A DNA stretch of 64,000 nt from Cadophora sp. MPI-SDFR-AT-0126 (Eukaryota > Ascomycota > Leotiomycetes > Helotiales > Ploettnerulaceae): NCBI GenBank assembly GCA_020747065.1, contig JAGMVK010000009.1:1426001-1490000 (forward strand), in the 5' to 3' direction. The stretch's first letter is position 1; every line of letters begins with the position of its first letter. Position numbers and translations under genes: made by a program. The notes beneath the pieces are model-generated. The model worked only from the letters and a program-made list of their open reading frames with translations. It was not told the DNA's origin and made no database searches. Shown piece after piece: positions 10,685-22,262 of this stretch.

Positions 10685-12650
10685 ATGCTGTGCTTGAGAA
10701 GTAACGCTTCTTTCGTCTGTCGCAAATTTGCTGTATATCGTCAATTACATTCCTCTCTCCGTCTTGCCTCTCAATCACTAAGGATGGCTTCGACTCTACC
10801 TCGGTTACCCATTTTCGAAGCTATCGCCAAACATGACCCCCAGTCAACAGCAGTCATACATTCGGTGTCTGGCAGACGATTCAAATATGGAGAGTTGCTG
10901 AAGGATGTGGCAGATGGGAGAGACAAGCTGGTTAAAGAAGCTGGGGGGCGCTCTGTAGGTGGCCAGAGGATAGCATTCCTCGTGGAAAATAGCTATGACT
11001 ATGTAGGTGCGCAGAGTGTATTGTCCCGAAGTTAAAGACATAACTTTAATGCGTAGTCTAGTAACTCTGCTGTCTATCCTCGGTGCGCACTCAATTGCAC
11101 TCCCTTTGTCGCCAGCATTCCCAGCACACGAGTTACAGTATATCCTGGACCAGAGTCAAGCTTCTATGCTATTGTCGTCAGCAAAATTCGAGAATAAGGC
11201 GGAAGAGGTTCTGGGACGGGATCTAGAAGCGAAGCCAAAGCATGTTAAGCTTAAGAAGAAGCTCGGTGGAGCTGCCCAAAGCGTGGTCACTCTCGAAGGA
11301 CCTACTGATGGTTGTGGAGGAATGATGCTGTACACTTCCGGAACGACGAATAGACCCGTAAGTCCCAAGCACCGGGGAAAGAGACTTCGAAATTAATAGC
11401 TGCACAGAAAGGAGTATTACTCCCTCAATCAGTATTAACAGCACAAGCCAATTCTCTCGTCACAGCATGGAACTACTCCCCCAAAGACCACCTCCTCCAC
11501 GTCCTCCCACTTCACCACATCCATGGCACCGTAAATGCCATTCTCGCACCTCTGTTCGCCGGCTCGACAATCGAGTTTCTCTTCCCCTTCAACGCAACCG
11601 CAGCCTGGTTACGCTTCGCCGCTCCCTTCCTTCCCTCTTCTAAAACAACGGAGCCCATCACGTTCTTCACCGTCGTCCCAACAGTATACAATCGCCTTCT
11701 AAGTACATACAAGGACCTCTCTTTAGAAACACAAGCTGCGGCGAAGGAAGGAATCTCTCCGAAGAACCTTCGTCTGAATATTTCTGGCTCCGCAGCTCTC
11801 CCTACACCAACAAAGAAAGCTTGGTCTGATCTCAGCAACGGCAACATCCTCCTAGAACGCTACGGCATGACAGAAGTGGGCATGGCTCTCTCCTGCGGTC
11901 TCTCGAACGCTGACCGCGTGGACGGCTCCGTAGGCTGGGCACTCCCAGGCGTTGAAGTGCGTCTCGTCGACACTGAGACGCATGAGGTGATCCGACCAGG
12001 CGAAGAGCTGGACAAGAACGGCAAAGAGCGCGATGGTGAGATCCAGCTGCGTGGACCGACGATATTCAAAGAGTACTGGCGGAACGAGAAAGCTACTTTA
12101 GCCGAGCATGTTGACGGTGGGGATGGCAAAGGCCGCTGGTTCAAGACTGGCGATGTAGCTGTCCGACGAGATGTCCCAAGTGCAGGACACAGTGAGCAAG
12201 ATTGGGCTCATGGGCCAATGTACTTCATCCGTGGGCGCAAGAGTGCTGATATCATCAAATCAGGTGGCGAGAAGGTTAGCGCACTCGAAGTAGAACGCGA
12301 ACTTCTTTCCCTGCCTCAAGTAGCCGAGGCGGCAGTAGTTGCTGTACCATCAGGGAAGTGGGGCCAGAAAGTCGGTGCAGTCATAATTTTAAATAAGGAT
12401 GCAGCGGGAAAGAGAGGGAAATGGGGTCCTATGGACATGCGTCGAGCTTTGAAGGAGCGCTTGGCGAATTACAAGATCCCGCAAGTCATGAAAGTGGTCG
12501 ATGAAATCCCGAGGAATGCCATGGGAAAGAGTAAGTCTCCACGCGCTCTTACACTGTTTACATTTAACGAAACTGATATATGATATAGTTAATAAGAAAC
12601 AACTCGTCAAGCAAGTATTTGTTGACGAAGCGAGCGGTGATGAGATGTAA
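10685..12650 (+). CDS. ACSF3-like malonyl-CoA/acyl-CoA synthetase, probably mitochondrial
   Basis: Four exons, 10685-11006, 11062-11357, 11408-12530 and 12589-12650, encode 600 aa of the AMP-forming adenylate family. Motifs in order: P-loop TSGTTNRP joined across intron 2 to KGV (Asn where Gly is usual), the ACSF3-type HVLPLHHIHGTVNAILAPL, YGMTE, DGSVGWALPGVEVRLV, FKTGD, the hinge RGRKSADIIKSGGEKVSALE, and the catalytic lysine in RNAMGK. The N-terminus (MLCLRSNASFVCRKFAVYRQ) is basic and hydroxylated, as in a mitochondrial presequence; a second in-frame ATG at 10784 could give a cytosolic form. There is no C-terminal peroxisomal tripeptide (ends GDEM). Known role of ACSF3: activates malonate and methylmalonate, supplying malonyl-CoA for mitochondrial fatty acid synthesis and so lipoate. 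Substrate here is inferred from similarity of the LHHIHG region. Confidence 0.87.
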
Positions 12651-13221
12651 GATATGCGACATATGGAAACGAAGAAGAAAAAATAGACAATAGAATGGCT
12701 TAGATCATGAGGCGACCAAAGATTGTGTATATAAGCAAATAATCTAGACACTCATCTCTATCTTCTAGCCGGGCTTTGCAATCATGCAACTAGCCTCTTA
12801 TCATTTCATACTGAAAACAAGCGTTCCGAAGTAAAAATGGCTCTGCCTGCTCGTAAGTCTGTTCCGTCGATGTGGCGCGAACACCTTGAAGTACGTCCCT
12901 GCAAATTGAACGTTATCATGCACGAGACAAGGTCACACTCACAACTTCTCAAGGATTCTTACAGTATCAACACACTACGTACTAGGTAGGTCTTTGTCAC
13001 TTTTATTTTCCCGATCTATAAACACATCCGAGCCAGTCTCGCTCAGCAGGAATAACGCCATGATATGTGCCTCCTAGGAGCAAGTAAACAATGTAGCCGA
13101 AATGGCCCAGCAGACATAGCTGGTTGCCACCCCTTATGCATATTTCAGAAAAGACATGCTGGCCCATCCGCAAACGCAACGCAAAGACCGGAAAAATCAA
13201 ACGCAGCTAAGGTAAGGACCC
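12651..13221. other. Convergent 3' intergenic region
   Basis: Lies between the 3' ends of the CoA synthetase (plus) and eIF4E (minus) genes. Both untranslated regions probably fall here. No coding signal beyond short, unconvincing frames. Confidence 0.5.
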
Positions 13222-14113
13222 CTAGACGGTGAACTTGGCCTTCGCACGGGTGCTACCGCTGTGGGCACTATCGGTGTGACCGGAGAACTCAACGGCCTCA
13301 GTTGTGGGGACCTTCAAGACCTCCTTGAACTTGCGACCAATGTTCATCAAAACCTCCTTGCCCTTCTCTGGCGAGCGGCCTTTGCCACCAGCAACATCTC
13401 CATCTCCTCCGCCTGGAATGCTCTTGCCAATTGTGCGGGTCCAGACACCAATACGGTAGAAGCCCTTGCGAACATTGACGACAACTCCCATAAGCTCTCC
13501 ATCGTCCTCATCCTCCAGAGTTTCGCCAATAGCGGAGAGCATAACATGAAGCCAGAGGTCATCGATGGGGACGTTTCTCTTCTCCTTGAATTGGTATGAC
13601 CACTTTCCACCGTGCTTGTTTTGAGGATCTTCCCATTCCGGGCGAACATTCTCCTTGAAGAGATGGTAGTCGGACTTGAGGGCGAGCTCGGAGACGGGAG
13701 CGATATTGTTCTAGCAACTGGTTAGGCGGACTGAGGAATTTAAATGTTGCGGCAGGCGAACGTACATAGACACCCCAGAACTCCTCAACAGAGTTAAAGG
13801 TAATCACCTCCTTCAACAAATCGTTCCAGTTGTCACCCTACAAGCTGGGTCAGTAAATGTATGATGAGAGGCCCAGGCGCAAACTTGCCTTTCCACTAGG
13901 TGGCTTTGTGAACCAAAGAGTCCACTTGTGCATCAATGGGTGCTTGACATTGAAGTTGTCCTTGTCGTGGAAGACGGTAATTTGCTCATCCTCTCCGCTA
14001 GGTGTTGGCTTCTTGTTCTCGTCACGGCTGGCACCCTCTGGAGAAATGGGAATGGTGGTCAAGTCAACAGGAGTTGAAGCATCAATGGGTGTTTGTGGGG
14101 CAACTGCTGCCAT
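13222..14113 (-). CDS. TIF45: Translation initiation factor eIF4E (cap-binding protein)
   Basis: Three exons, 13889-14113, 13766-13837 and 13222-13710, encode 261 aa. Intron 1 (13838-13888) starts with GC (GCAAGT) instead of GT; intron 2 (13711-13765) is GT-AG with a CCTAACC branch site. The cap-stacking tryptophans W64 (HKWTLWF) and W125 followed by E126 (RPEWED) are present, with the third aromatic in RIGVWTR. Family role: binds the mRNA 5' cap and recruits eIF4G. The start at 14113 gives MAAVAPQ; the same frame is open further upstream, but that stretch looks like 5' UTR. A glycine-rich insert (SIPGGGDGDVAGGKGR) precedes the last helix. The symbol is the S. cerevisiae one (CDC33/TIF45). 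Confidence 0.93.
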
Positions 14114-15086
14114 GATTGCGATTACGTGGGAATGTGTTGTTGAATATGAGTATTGACAAGGTTCGCGCGCGAGGTTATCCACAGCAGCGCTGGAGTATCT
14201 GAAGGTGCTTGCCTCTCTTTGTAGGAGCGACGACTGTGGCAGGTGAATTCGACCAGTTGGTAGTGAAGTGGTGAAGTTGCTCTGGGCGGGCTGGCGGGCT
14301 GGCGCAGAAAGGAAAATCAGGTCAGGCACAGAGTTGGTCGTAACAGGAAGCTCCGAATTTCGGCGACTATTGCTCCGGGCAAATCGTCAAGATAAACAGG
14401 TGTTAGGGGTATTTTGAGGTGGTGGCGATGGTGTTGGGTTGTTTGCGATTTACTGTTGCTTGCTGGCTTGCTTGCTTGCGACTGACTTCCTCTAAATTTT
14501 GAACATCCCGCCTGCATGGCTCGAACCCTCAACGCGGCTGCAGTGGCGCTTGCCCAAACAAGGGCAGATGCTTGTGCATTTACAGTCACGTGCATGTTCT
14601 CTCTCCAATTGACTATCCATCCCTGGGCGCGTCAGTGCAGGTATTCAGGGAGTTAGGAGGATGCCAATTTGCTCATGGGTGCTTGGGTGTCATTGAACAT
14701 GGTACGATTGTGCTTGCGTTCTTTTATGAGTTGACTTTCCACTGTTGCATGCAAGAATAGCGACTTCCCGCCCAAGTAAACATAAGCCACTTTTGGGCTG
14801 AACATTTCAAATTTGTAGCAGCTATGTCTCCACAGCAGCAAAAAATTGGACATCTGATTGATATGTTGTTTCTGTATGTATTTGAGAAAACCGATATTTG
14901 CAATGAAAACCGTTTGCTCAGAGATATCAAAGATCCCAGTGGTGGCATGCATCTAAATGCAACGCCTAAACGCCAAACTATCTAAATGCAGACCCTTATG
15001 CAGCACTCTATGAGAAAAGAACCCCAAGCGAAAGTAAGAGCCCATCTATGCCTCAACTCAGACTAATTCTTCTCTTGACGCGACAC
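14114..15086. other. Upstream region of eIF4E, downstream of SYM1
   Basis: 973 bp. The part next to the eIF4E start is CT- and repeat-rich (GCTTGCTTGC near 14465) and probably holds its promoter and 5' UTR. A B-box-like GGGTTCGAGCC on the minus strand near 14520 has no tRNA fold around it. Nothing else seen. Confidence 0.5.
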
Positions 15087-15760
15087 CTATTTCGCACTCG
15101 ACTGGCTGTTGAGGAAGCTCAGGTAGCAATTCCATCCCAGCGAAATAACATTGACGACCAGAACTCTGTGGTGTAGCGGCACCAGCTTGAAGTTGACGCA
15201 CTGAATGAACGGCCATACCATCCAGTTCGACTTCAACGCCGTCCAGTAGCTCTGATCGAGTTTATCTTTCGGACTTGTTCCCTCCATGATAGCCATGCTG
15301 CTGAGGAAGACGAACAGGTTGGTGCTGGCGAAGATTGTTTGATCGCATGCTACGCGGGCGATGATCTCGGCATTCTTGTTCTTCAACACTACTTTATTCT
15401 GTAGGAATTTGAACCAAGTCGTGGCAGCGGGGCCGAAAACAGCTGTGCGACAGAAGTGTCAGCTCTGAAAAGGTCGGTGAAGAAATGGAGAACTCACCTC
15501 CTCCGTACAATGCCATTCGTCCTGTTCTTGCCAGATCATGCTTCTCTAATCCCTTCTTCTCGACCAGTTGTTGCGCCATGGTATCTCCAGTTGCAAATAG
15601 CACCGCCGTAGTGACGCTCTGCGTCAGAATTGGGCGCGAGGCCAGCTTCATTTGGTACCTGCGACTCAATTAATACATTTTTCCTTACCTCTTTTCTTGC
15701 ACAGAATTTGCAAAAAATGATCAATTGAAGCTTTTCGGGCCAGACTTACCATCTAAACAT
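15087..15760 (-). CDS. SYM1: Sym1/Mpv17/PMP22-family inner-membrane protein
   Basis: Three exons, 15750-15760, 15498-15658 and 15087-15442, encode 175 aa. The first coding exon is only 11 nt (MFR plus two bases of the next codon), followed by a 91-nt intron; joining restores the family start [20 protein letters not shown]. The second intron is 15443-15497. The C-terminal half carries the Mpv17 signature with [35 protein letters not shown] and [21 protein letters not shown]. The family is short and four-helical, so the length fits. Known role: mitochondrial inner-membrane channel-like protein needed under heat or ethanol stress; human MPV17 loss gives mtDNA depletion. The spliced start removes the need for an alternative start inside exon 2. 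Confidence 0.92.
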
Positions 15761-16314
15761 CTTGGCGATCTGATGTGATGTGTTTTGTGGTACTCAAACG
15801 TTGATGTTGCCGGATGATATTTTATTGTTCTCGAGCTTCAGACCCCAAAGTTTCGCCAAAAGCAAGGCGGCGACAAGGATTGACGTCGGTCGGATACCTC
15901 TATTGCAGTTTAGCGTCGGATGTCCAAGGAAAGTCTGCCGACCTGGTGAGGCTTGAGGCTTGAGGCTTGAGGCTGGAGAACAATTTTGATTGACTAACGT
16001 GCATGTTAAAGATTGGTCTGTTTTGAGACATCCAGGTACAGAACATTTCGCTTCACAACAATTCGGAATTTTCAAGGTCAGACGAGCAAGGACGTGGGAT
16101 ATTGGACATGGATGAACAATGAAACTCCATTTGCTATTCTCAGTCCTCAACGGGACAGCCTTTCATTTGAAATCGACGTAGCCTTACTCAGAGCAACTTC
16201 AGACCCAGCTCATACTCGTTCTCGGCAAAAGCGGTCGAGCTGGCCATTGTACATCCCACAGAGCCATCAATAATAGCACACCAATTCATCACCCCCACGT
16301 AAATTTTACCAAAA
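15761..16314. other. Intergenic region upstream of SYM1
   Basis: 554 bp between the SYM1 start and the TRAX stop. It holds a short direct repeat of TTGAGGC (15950-15973). No gene seen. Confidence 0.5.
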
Positions 16315-17244
16315 TCAATAACTCTCAACAGCGCCTCCCCTATCCTCTGCCAGATCTGGAACCCAGCCCTTCGGCCTCTCTCTTCCCCTGATGATCATCC
16401 CATACACAGCAGTCTCAACCTTCTCCACACACGTCTTCATAACCTCCATCTTCTTCTCCACATCCTTGCCTAAGCCTGTACCCCCACACGAAGTCGTATC
16501 TAGGGCCTGGAAGCTCGTCCGTAAAGACCTCAAGTCGATCAAGATGTCACGATCCTCGGCCGTAGCCTGTGCGCCTTTTGATCCTGGAAGTGTTCCTGTC
16601 GTAGCCATCGTAGTGATTGCAAATCGCATCAACTCGCCTACCAAGTCGAAGATACCCAGTAGATAATCGTCTCCTGTTAGACTAATTGTCTCTGGTAGAG
16701 ACTGAGCTGCCTCCTCAAGAGTAATCAGAGTCTGGTTGACGAGGTAGTGCTGGAACGATATGGCCTCCATATACTCTTGGATTCCGCCAGAGATCTGCCG
16801 CTGATACCGCCAGGCATTGATACCGCTCAGATCGGGTGCGATCAACGCAAATTGCTCCTGCATGGCCGACGCCTTTGCTTGAGCTTCTGAAGCTATCTTA
16901 GCAGGTATCGGACTCTTCAACGACCGTACTCTGCTCGGTTTAGCCATGAATATTGCCAGAAATATACGTAATTTACCTCTGAAGCGCGAAAATACTGTTC
17001 GAGGTCAGTTCGATTTGTATCTGAGCTGACGGAATACAGATACTCACATCTTCTTACTTGCAGCCGTAATATCTCTCGAAGCCTTGATGATACGCTCCCG
17101 TCTATCATGGTGCTCATCTAGCTCATCGCGAAAGTTCTCAAACATGGGCATGAAGGGTGAAGTTTTCGCGTCCTGCTCCTGCGCCTTCTCAGCTCCATCG
17201 TGTTGTCTCTTGACTCCTGGCATCTCCCGTGTTGGAATGGACAT
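16315..17244 (-). CDS. Translin-associated factor X (TRAX), translin family
   Basis: Three exons, 17048-17244, 16977-16994 and 16315-16930, encode 276 aa. The middle exon is an 18-nt microexon between 53- and 46-nt introns. Splicing it in produces SKKIIFALQRVRSLKS, the expected translin-family helix. Exon 1 carries FENFRDELDEHHDRRERIIK and ASRDITAASKK; exon 3 carries INAWRYQRQISGGIQEYMEAISFQHYL, with the acidic surface residues that form the RNase centre in TRAX, and DDYLLGIFDLVGELMRFAIT. Family role: with translin forms the C3PO endoribonuclease, which removes passenger strands and processes tRNA leaders. The start is either 17244 (MSIPTREM) or 17223 (MPGVKRQH); both are in frame. Divergent from GPI14, with 266 bp between starts. 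Confidence 0.92.
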
Positions 17245-17510
17245 TGGTCTCTCAAGCTTGGATCTCGCAGACAGATTCGAACAGAGTCTGGCTTGTGGCG
17301 TATGAAGATGTTCTACAGGGATGCAAAACGGAGCAGGTGGGATGCTGGAGCTTAAATTCTCAGCCACAGCCGAACCGAGAAATCTCCTGTAAAATGCATC
17401 AGAGGGAGCTCGACAAACTCACTCCCAGCATCTCGGCTCACAATAATCGTCGGGCATTGTGTTTTTATCTCCATCCGCTTTTAGCCTGGTTCTATGTATA
17501 TGTTTGCACG

Positions 17511-18880
17511 ATGATGAACTTCTTTTCAAGCCCATTCCTTGTTTTGTCCACAGCAATCGCGCTCCGTGTCATCTTATTCTTCTACGGCCTCTGGCAAGAT
17601 GCCAACTCGCCCCTGAAATACACCGACATCGACTACTACGTTTTCACCGACGCAGCTCGCTTCACAGCTCACGGCCACTCACCCTATGACCGTGAGACCT
17701 ACCGATACACCCCTTTACTGGCGTGGATGCTGTTGCCAACGTCATGGTCAAGCACGTGGTTCTCGTTGGGCAAAGTGCTGTTTGCCATTGGGGACATAGT
17801 GGCTGGGTGGCTTATTGTTCTGGTTTTGAGGAGCTCGAATAAGATGTCGATGGAACGGGCTCTGAAGTTTGCTAGCATTTGGCTGTTGAATCCAATGGTT
17901 GCTACGATCAGTACTAGGGGGAGCTCGGAAGGATTACTGGGTGTGATGGTTATTGCGCTTCTCTGGACCATCACCCAGAAGAGGATCTTCCTGGCTGGAA
18001 TACTGCTGGGCCTTGGGGTTCATTTCAAGATTTACCCATTCATATATGCACCTTCCATCATTTGGTGGATGGATGATGAGCATATCGCGAATGGCAAGAA
18101 ATTCGAGGCAGGTCAGAGTAAAGACCTCATCAGCGCAGCAAAGAAGTTTTCCAATGGCCCTCGAATCACCCTCACACTTACCAGTTTCCTCACATTCACA
18201 GGCCTGAATGTTTTGATGTTCTCTATGTAAGTCAAAATAACCCACAGTTCGTTCGTTTCTAATCAATATACAGGTACGGCTGGCCATTCCTCCAGCACAC
18301 ATACTTCCATCACGTTACACGGATCGACCATCGCCACAACTTTTCACCATACAACACAATCCTCTACCTATCCTCTTCAGCTCCGGGGACCTCAAACATC
18401 CGTCTCGAGTCTCTAGCTTTCTTCCCACAGCTGTTCCTCTCAGCAGTCGCCCTTCCACTTTTACTTGCCAAGAAGGACCTCCCATCAACCATGCTTGCCC
18501 AGACATTCGCTTTCGTGACTTTCAACAAGGTTTGCACTAGCCAGGTACGCTCCTCCCATCTACTGCATGCTCTCATTTCTAACCTTCCGGAGTATTTCCT
18601 CTGGTACATGGTCTTCCTGCCATTCTACCTGCCCGACTCGTCCCTCCTAGCAAGAAGATCCCTCGGCATTTTCGCGGCTGCGCTTTGGGTGTTGACACAA
18701 GCATTATGGCTACAACAGGGATTTCAGCTAGAGTTCCTCGGCCAGAGCACTTTCGTGCCGGGCCTCTGGCTGGCAAGCATATTGTTTTTCTTGACCAATA
18801 CGTGGTTACTAGGTACCATTGTGGGGGATATCGGGTCGAAATCGAAATTATCACAGAGAAAGCATGTCAAAACAGGATAG
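17511..18880 (+). CDS. GPI14: GPI mannosyltransferase 1 (PIG-M/Gpi14)
   Basis: Three exons, 17511-18226, 18274-18544 and 18593-18880, with 47- and 48-nt introns, encode 424 aa. The protein is polytopic, with a DxD sugar-donor motif at residues 39-41 (KYTDIDYYVF) in the first lumenal loop, then FTDAARF, the usual PIG-M arrangement. Conserved HFKIYPFIYAPSI and, after intron 1, YGWPFLQHTYFHHVTRIDHR follow; the last exon begins YFLWYMVFLPFYLP. Family role: adds the first alpha-1,4 mannose of the GPI anchor, from dolichol-phosphate mannose, on the lumenal side of the ER. The ATG pair at 17511/17514 was chosen because it opens the first membrane segment; the frame stays open upstream into the TRAX promoter. 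A dibasic tail (SQRKHVKTG) faces the end. Confidence 0.93.
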
Positions 18881-19278
18881 CGAAATGCAAATTCCGTCAT
18901 TTCATTCCCATCCATGCCAAGATATAACACAGCAATGGCCCCGTGGTATTCATCGTCATTCTCGACACATGCATGAACATTCATCTGAGTCCAACCCAAG
19001 CCAAATTGCAAATTGCTCCATCCATTATGCGCCTTTCCATGAAGCCCTAGCTGATCGAGAGGCGCTCTCCACGGCCTTTTCAATGACCATAAACGCCATC
19101 ATCAATGCCAGCAACTCCATCGCTCACCCTTTCCCAGATACAACCTTCCCATATTCCTACAAGACAGAGCGCCGATGATCCAGACATGCAAGCAAAGCAA
19201 ATCGCAATTTTGGTTAACTCCCGAGTAGACCAGAGCATATGCCGCGCAAATGATAAAACAGACATCGACAGAAACGTA
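18881..19278. other. Convergent 3' region of GPI14 and the F-box gene
   Basis: 398 bp between two stop codons. No coding signal. Confidence 0.5.
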
Positions 19279-21101
19279 TCAGTGAATAGTGATCCCGTCA
19301 TTTCGGGAGAGAACAATGTAACTCGAGACCTTGATAGACAAAGGTTTCGTTTTGGAGAATGTTGGTGGGGGTCGTAGTTGACCGTCCTTGAATTCGAATT
19401 CACAGAGATCGTCAGGCTTTTCAACAAACAATGCAGCAGGGCGTGCTCGAGCGAGAGTCTCAACAATAGCTTCACTCCACAACCCTGTACATTGCCTGTT
19501 CAGCAGCTGAAAGTATGGATTAAGGGCGGGGATTTGAGAATCTGTTAAAATTAGTACAGCCATAGTCTTAGATGGGAAACTTGTTACTTACCCAAATCTA
19601 GGAAGCGAATCCTCAGAAATCCCAATGCAGCTAACTTGTCCAAAGCCCTTACTCCAGAAATCACGAGTCGCTCAAAAGCATTAATAAATGCTGCATCCGT
19701 AATTCCTGAGCCATCATTCCAGACTCCAGGGGGCCGGCATATATTTTTAACGACAATATCGACACTCTTCAGGCGTGAAGTTCGAGGATTTGACACTTTG
19801 GCGGCTTGATCGAAAAAAGACCAGCATATTCTGCCCGTATATGATAAATGCTCCAGAGTTGGAATTCCCTTGGCCATCTCCGCACATAGATGCGTAACAT
19901 TTGCAACTTTTTTGAAGAACATAGGAGACACCGCCTCACGACGGTAGTCAGCCTCCAGACATATGTTCAGATGTGTAAGATTTTGCGGCAGCTTAGGTAG
20001 AATGGTGGCCATGGAGATATAGCTCTTCGACTTCGGTCTTGCGTAAGATGCATGCCACTCGGTGAGGTTTGGCAGGGCAGCAGCAATGTTTTGGAAGTCA
20101 TCATCTGATCTAATGAGATTCCATTGTCCTTTGCAGACCAACGTTCGGACAGAGTCGATGACCGGTAGGGCATTCGCAGTGGGATTCTGGTAATGCTGAA
20201 CCATCGGTGGCTTCTTCCTTTCCCCGCCTTCCAGAGTCAAAATACAAGCCTCTGCAAAGGTCATTCTTACAAATCTGAAGACTTCTTCCAACGTGCAATT
20301 ATTTGAGGGTGATTGATATGTGATGGTTGTGCCGGTATCTGCTAGATTCCCCAGTGCTCGAATTACCAGGGATCGATCAGGGGTCGTGGACGGAATCCGA
20401 AGTGTACGGTCAAAGGCTGGGTTTTTCTGTTGGAAGACAGGGAACCAGAATTCGATATGTTTGACGTAGGGACAGAGGTGACTGTGTTGGAAGAACCAGA
20501 GCATTGCTTGATCCACAGACTCCCTGGTTCCCTTGATCTTCAAGTGTCGGTAGAGACGGTCCTGAATGAGCTCTCTCCATCGCTTACTAACCAAGGCCAA
20601 TTCCGAGACTTCACGTCGTCTTGAATGCCGTAGTGCTGTTCCCCAGCCTCGTAGGATCTTTGTATTGCCGGCAGCAGCTGTTCTGGATGATGCTGAAGCC
20701 CTTACCCCAAACAGGTGGTCCAATATACACTCATGAATCTCGATTGGCAGATCGTTTAAAAAAGAGTTCGAAGACGTTCGCTGAGAGGATTCGGTCATAT
20801 GGATTGCTTGGGTATGTTGTGAGGCCATATCATCTAGGGAGTCGATGTCGAGTAGCCGCTGCGAGCATTGTATGCTTCCATCCAGCAATTCTTGGTGGGG
20901 GAAAGGCGTGCTCTTCGGTCTTGCTGGAGGTACAATATCGTCTTCGAAGCCCTCAGCCTTTAGTTGGTCTAAAGGTATCGATCGAGCGTTTGTCGGGGTC
21001 GAAGGACCAGGTGTAGCAGGTGTCGAAGCAGTCGTCATAATTGGAGTTAATAGAAGCGGGTGGCCGGCCTCATCCACTCGAGACATGGTATCTGTATGCA
21101 T
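19279..21101 (-). CDS. F-box protein
   Basis: Two exons, 19592-21101 and 19279-19541, with a 50-nt intron, encode 590 aa. Residues 1-110 are Thr/Pro/Ser-rich. An F-box follows: FLNDLPIEIHECILDHLFG, then, after a short basic insert, VSELALVSKRWRELIQDRLY. The rest has spaced leucines (NLTEWHASY, NLTHLNICLEADY, TLEHLSYTG) like degenerate leucine-rich repeats. F-box proteins are substrate receptors of SCF ubiquitin ligases; this type is common and mostly uncharacterised in filamentous fungi. The ATG at 21101 is the first in frame; a second at 21086 is possible. Its target is unknown. Confidence 0.85.
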
Positions 21102-21654
21102 CGTATCTGCTATCCTTCGATGTCTCTCCTACGTCAATACAGGCCGCAGGGTTTGGTGCGCTTCATGGAATGCAATGTCGCAAAATTGGCGGAAGACAAT
21201 GTATGATGGCCGGCACCTGAGAATGGTATGCGAAGAAAGAGGCGCTTAAAGGTGAATGAGCTTTTTCGATTCAACGATTTCGGGACTCGCAGGCTGCCAT
21301 GAATGGAGTAGAATAGGGAGGGAGAAGAGGCAGAACCTGTCAAGTTGTCACGAATGAGGAGGAAGGCTGATCCGTGGCAGTGCTTGGGGGAGGCGCGGGG
21401 GTGTGTGCACACCCAATAAACCTAATGAATGAAGATCGAAATGGGGTGACGACGTCGCGCGTGCGCTGAACTGTGCGATTCGAAGTGTTATTCCTAGCCC
21501 GTTCTGTTATTATATTATATTCGTCTTGCGATTTGGTCGTCCACGCCTGTGCATGCAGATGTTGTGTTGTAATTTTGTGAAAGGGATTTGTCGCTCCAGA
21601 TCAATGAGGCGATGGATGGAAATAAGGCGAAGTGACATGAAGTGAGGTGAAGTC

Positions 21655-21692
21655 AGGGAGGAGAGGGAGAGGGAGAGGGAGAGGGAGAGGGA
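21655..21692. repeat. GAGGGA hexanucleotide repeat
   Basis: Six-base purine units in tandem, giving a one-strand purine tract. Confidence 0.8.
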
Positions 21693-22238
21693 CTTTGGGT
21701 GGGGTTGGGTCGCTTCAATCTCTTGGCAATTTCTCCAGCCGAGCGATTGACCAGAACCAGACCTGACCAGAACCAGACCAGACCAGGAGTAAGCAAGCCA
21801 GTCTGCAGCAGATGAGATAAAAGTGCCAGCCAGCCAGCCAGCCAGCCGTAAGAAAGAAGATCAAAAATAGCAACAGCAAATTATGAAACAACAAAACGAA
21901 ACGAAACGAATCTTGCCTGTACAGAACAAAGCACAACGCAAGAGCCAGGTTATACTGTACGGGAGACACAGACAGGCTCCAACTTTCTGATACAAACAGA
22001 CTCAGTGTGTCTCCTTGAGGCAGGCCACCACCCCACTTCGTCCCTCGTCACTCCTTATCTCACTATACCCCGAGCCTAACCCTCGGTACTTTCGTACTTT
22101 CGTACTGTACGGGACCTCCAAACAAGCCTCAATCATTAGGGAACCGGGCCTATGGCATCTGTTAGAAGTCATTCGGGGTGCTGGACTTGTAGAATTAGGT
22201 CAGTGGTCACCCAAAGGACCCTCACATCTTGCTTTCCA

Positions 22239-22262
22239 CCCCCCCCCCCCCCCCCCGGGGGG
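22239..22262. repeat. C18 followed directly by G6
   Basis: Eighteen C residues then six G, able to fold on itself or form an i-motif or G-quadruplex. The length is doubtful in any assembly. Confidence 0.85.

Noticed and set aside
10443..10778. 111-codon minus-strand frame overlapping the CoA synthetase start
   Set aside because: Antisense to a clear gene and its promoter, low-complexity, no recognisable motif.
13850..14329. In-frame N-terminal extension of eIF4E up to 14329
   Set aside because: The extra 72 residues have 5'-UTR-like composition and are absent from the family; the ATG at 14113 gives the normal length.
14515..14525. B-box-like GGGTTCGAGCC on the minus strand suggesting a tRNA
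   Set aside because: The flanking bases do not form a T-stem or acceptor stem, and no A-box lies at the right distance.
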